From the NCBI GenBank assembly GCA_039199225.1, contig JBCCSZ010000389.1:1-5897 (forward strand): a stretch of DNA of 5,897 bases, written 5' to 3'. Of this stretch, positions 5,836-5,897 are shown in pieces (the stretch's first letter is position 1; each line of letters opens with the position of its first letter). The DNA comes from JBCCSZ01 sp039199225. GTDB taxonomy: Bacteria; Bacteroidota; Bacteroidia; Chitinophagales; Saprospiraceae. A program made the position numbers and the translations under genes. The notes under the pieces are model-generated. The model did not search any database. It was not told the origin of the DNA and worked only from the letters and a program-made list of their open reading frames with translations.

Positions 5836-5897
5836 TTACTCCTCCTTCATCACGATGTAATTCTTTGTCGCCTCTTGTGCATTCTTACCAAAGTCGA
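5836..5897 (-). CDS. C-terminal end of an unidentified protein (N-terminus beyond window)
   Basis: Only the last 19 codons and a TAA stop (5836-5838) are visible, encoding DFGKNAQEATKNYIVMKEE. The other two minus-strand frames stop within this stretch (TAA and TGA), and a strong hairpin follows the stop, which together support a real gene end. The tail is charged with a short hydrophobic IVM; I do not recognise the family. It is transcribed in the same direction as usp-hemN, but the hairpin and the 201-nt gap suggest a separate transcript. Confidence 0.6.
   Translation of the reverse strand, partial: DFGKNAQEATKNYIVMKEE

Noticed and set aside
5820..5897. Direct repeat CAAAGTCGA at 5820-5828 and 5889-5897 as an attachment site or target duplication
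   Set aside because: Only 9 bp; one copy lies inside a coding end, and there is no integrase, transposase or terminal repeat nearby.

Overview
The window looks like chromosome from a member of the Bacteroidota. The reasons are a secreted beta-helix protein ending in the Ig-like module that usually precedes a type IX secretion (T9SS) sorting tail, a short cysteine-free Crp/Fnr regulator of the Bacteroidota type, lipoprotein and Usp styles typical of the phylum, and starts preceded by A-rich sequence rather than a Shine-Dalgarno. I cannot place it to genus. There are no tRNAs, rRNAs, CRISPR arrays or mobile elements.

Layout. (1) Positions 1-1681, minus strand: one long reading frame that runs off the left edge, encoding a secreted right-handed beta-helix protein. 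A gene caller that requires a stop codon inside the window would miss it; plus-strand frames here are its antisense shadows. (2) 1682-1910: a divergent intergenic region with a hairpin over the beta-helix start codon and a TTGACA-N4-TGTCAA dyad. (3) 1911-2594, plus strand: a small lipoprotein of unknown function. (4) 2625-3164, minus: a Crp/Fnr-family regulator, convergent with the lipoprotein gene. (5) 3315-4682 and 4702-5634, minus: hemN (oxygen-independent coproporphyrinogen III oxidase) and, 19 nt upstream of it, a tandem-domain universal stress protein; they probably form one operon, usp-hemN. (6) 5635-5835: the operon's upstream region, with an FNR-like box, a long inverted repeat, TCCACAAAT repeats and a terminator for the next gene. 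(7) 5836-5897, minus: the last 19 codons of an unidentified gene.

How the parts may fit together. HemN makes haem precursor without oxygen, and Usp proteins often accompany low-oxygen or stress physiology. The nearby Crp/Fnr protein has the E-x-x-S-R recognition-helix signature that lets FNR read TTGA half-sites, and the usp-hemN upstream region carries an FNR-like box (8 of 10 specified bases). A local circuit in which this regulator controls usp-hemN is the best-supported hypothesis here, but it is inference. I see no evidence for a wholly novel system. The least explained items are the symmetrical leader of usp-hemN and the start-codon hairpin of the beta-helix gene.
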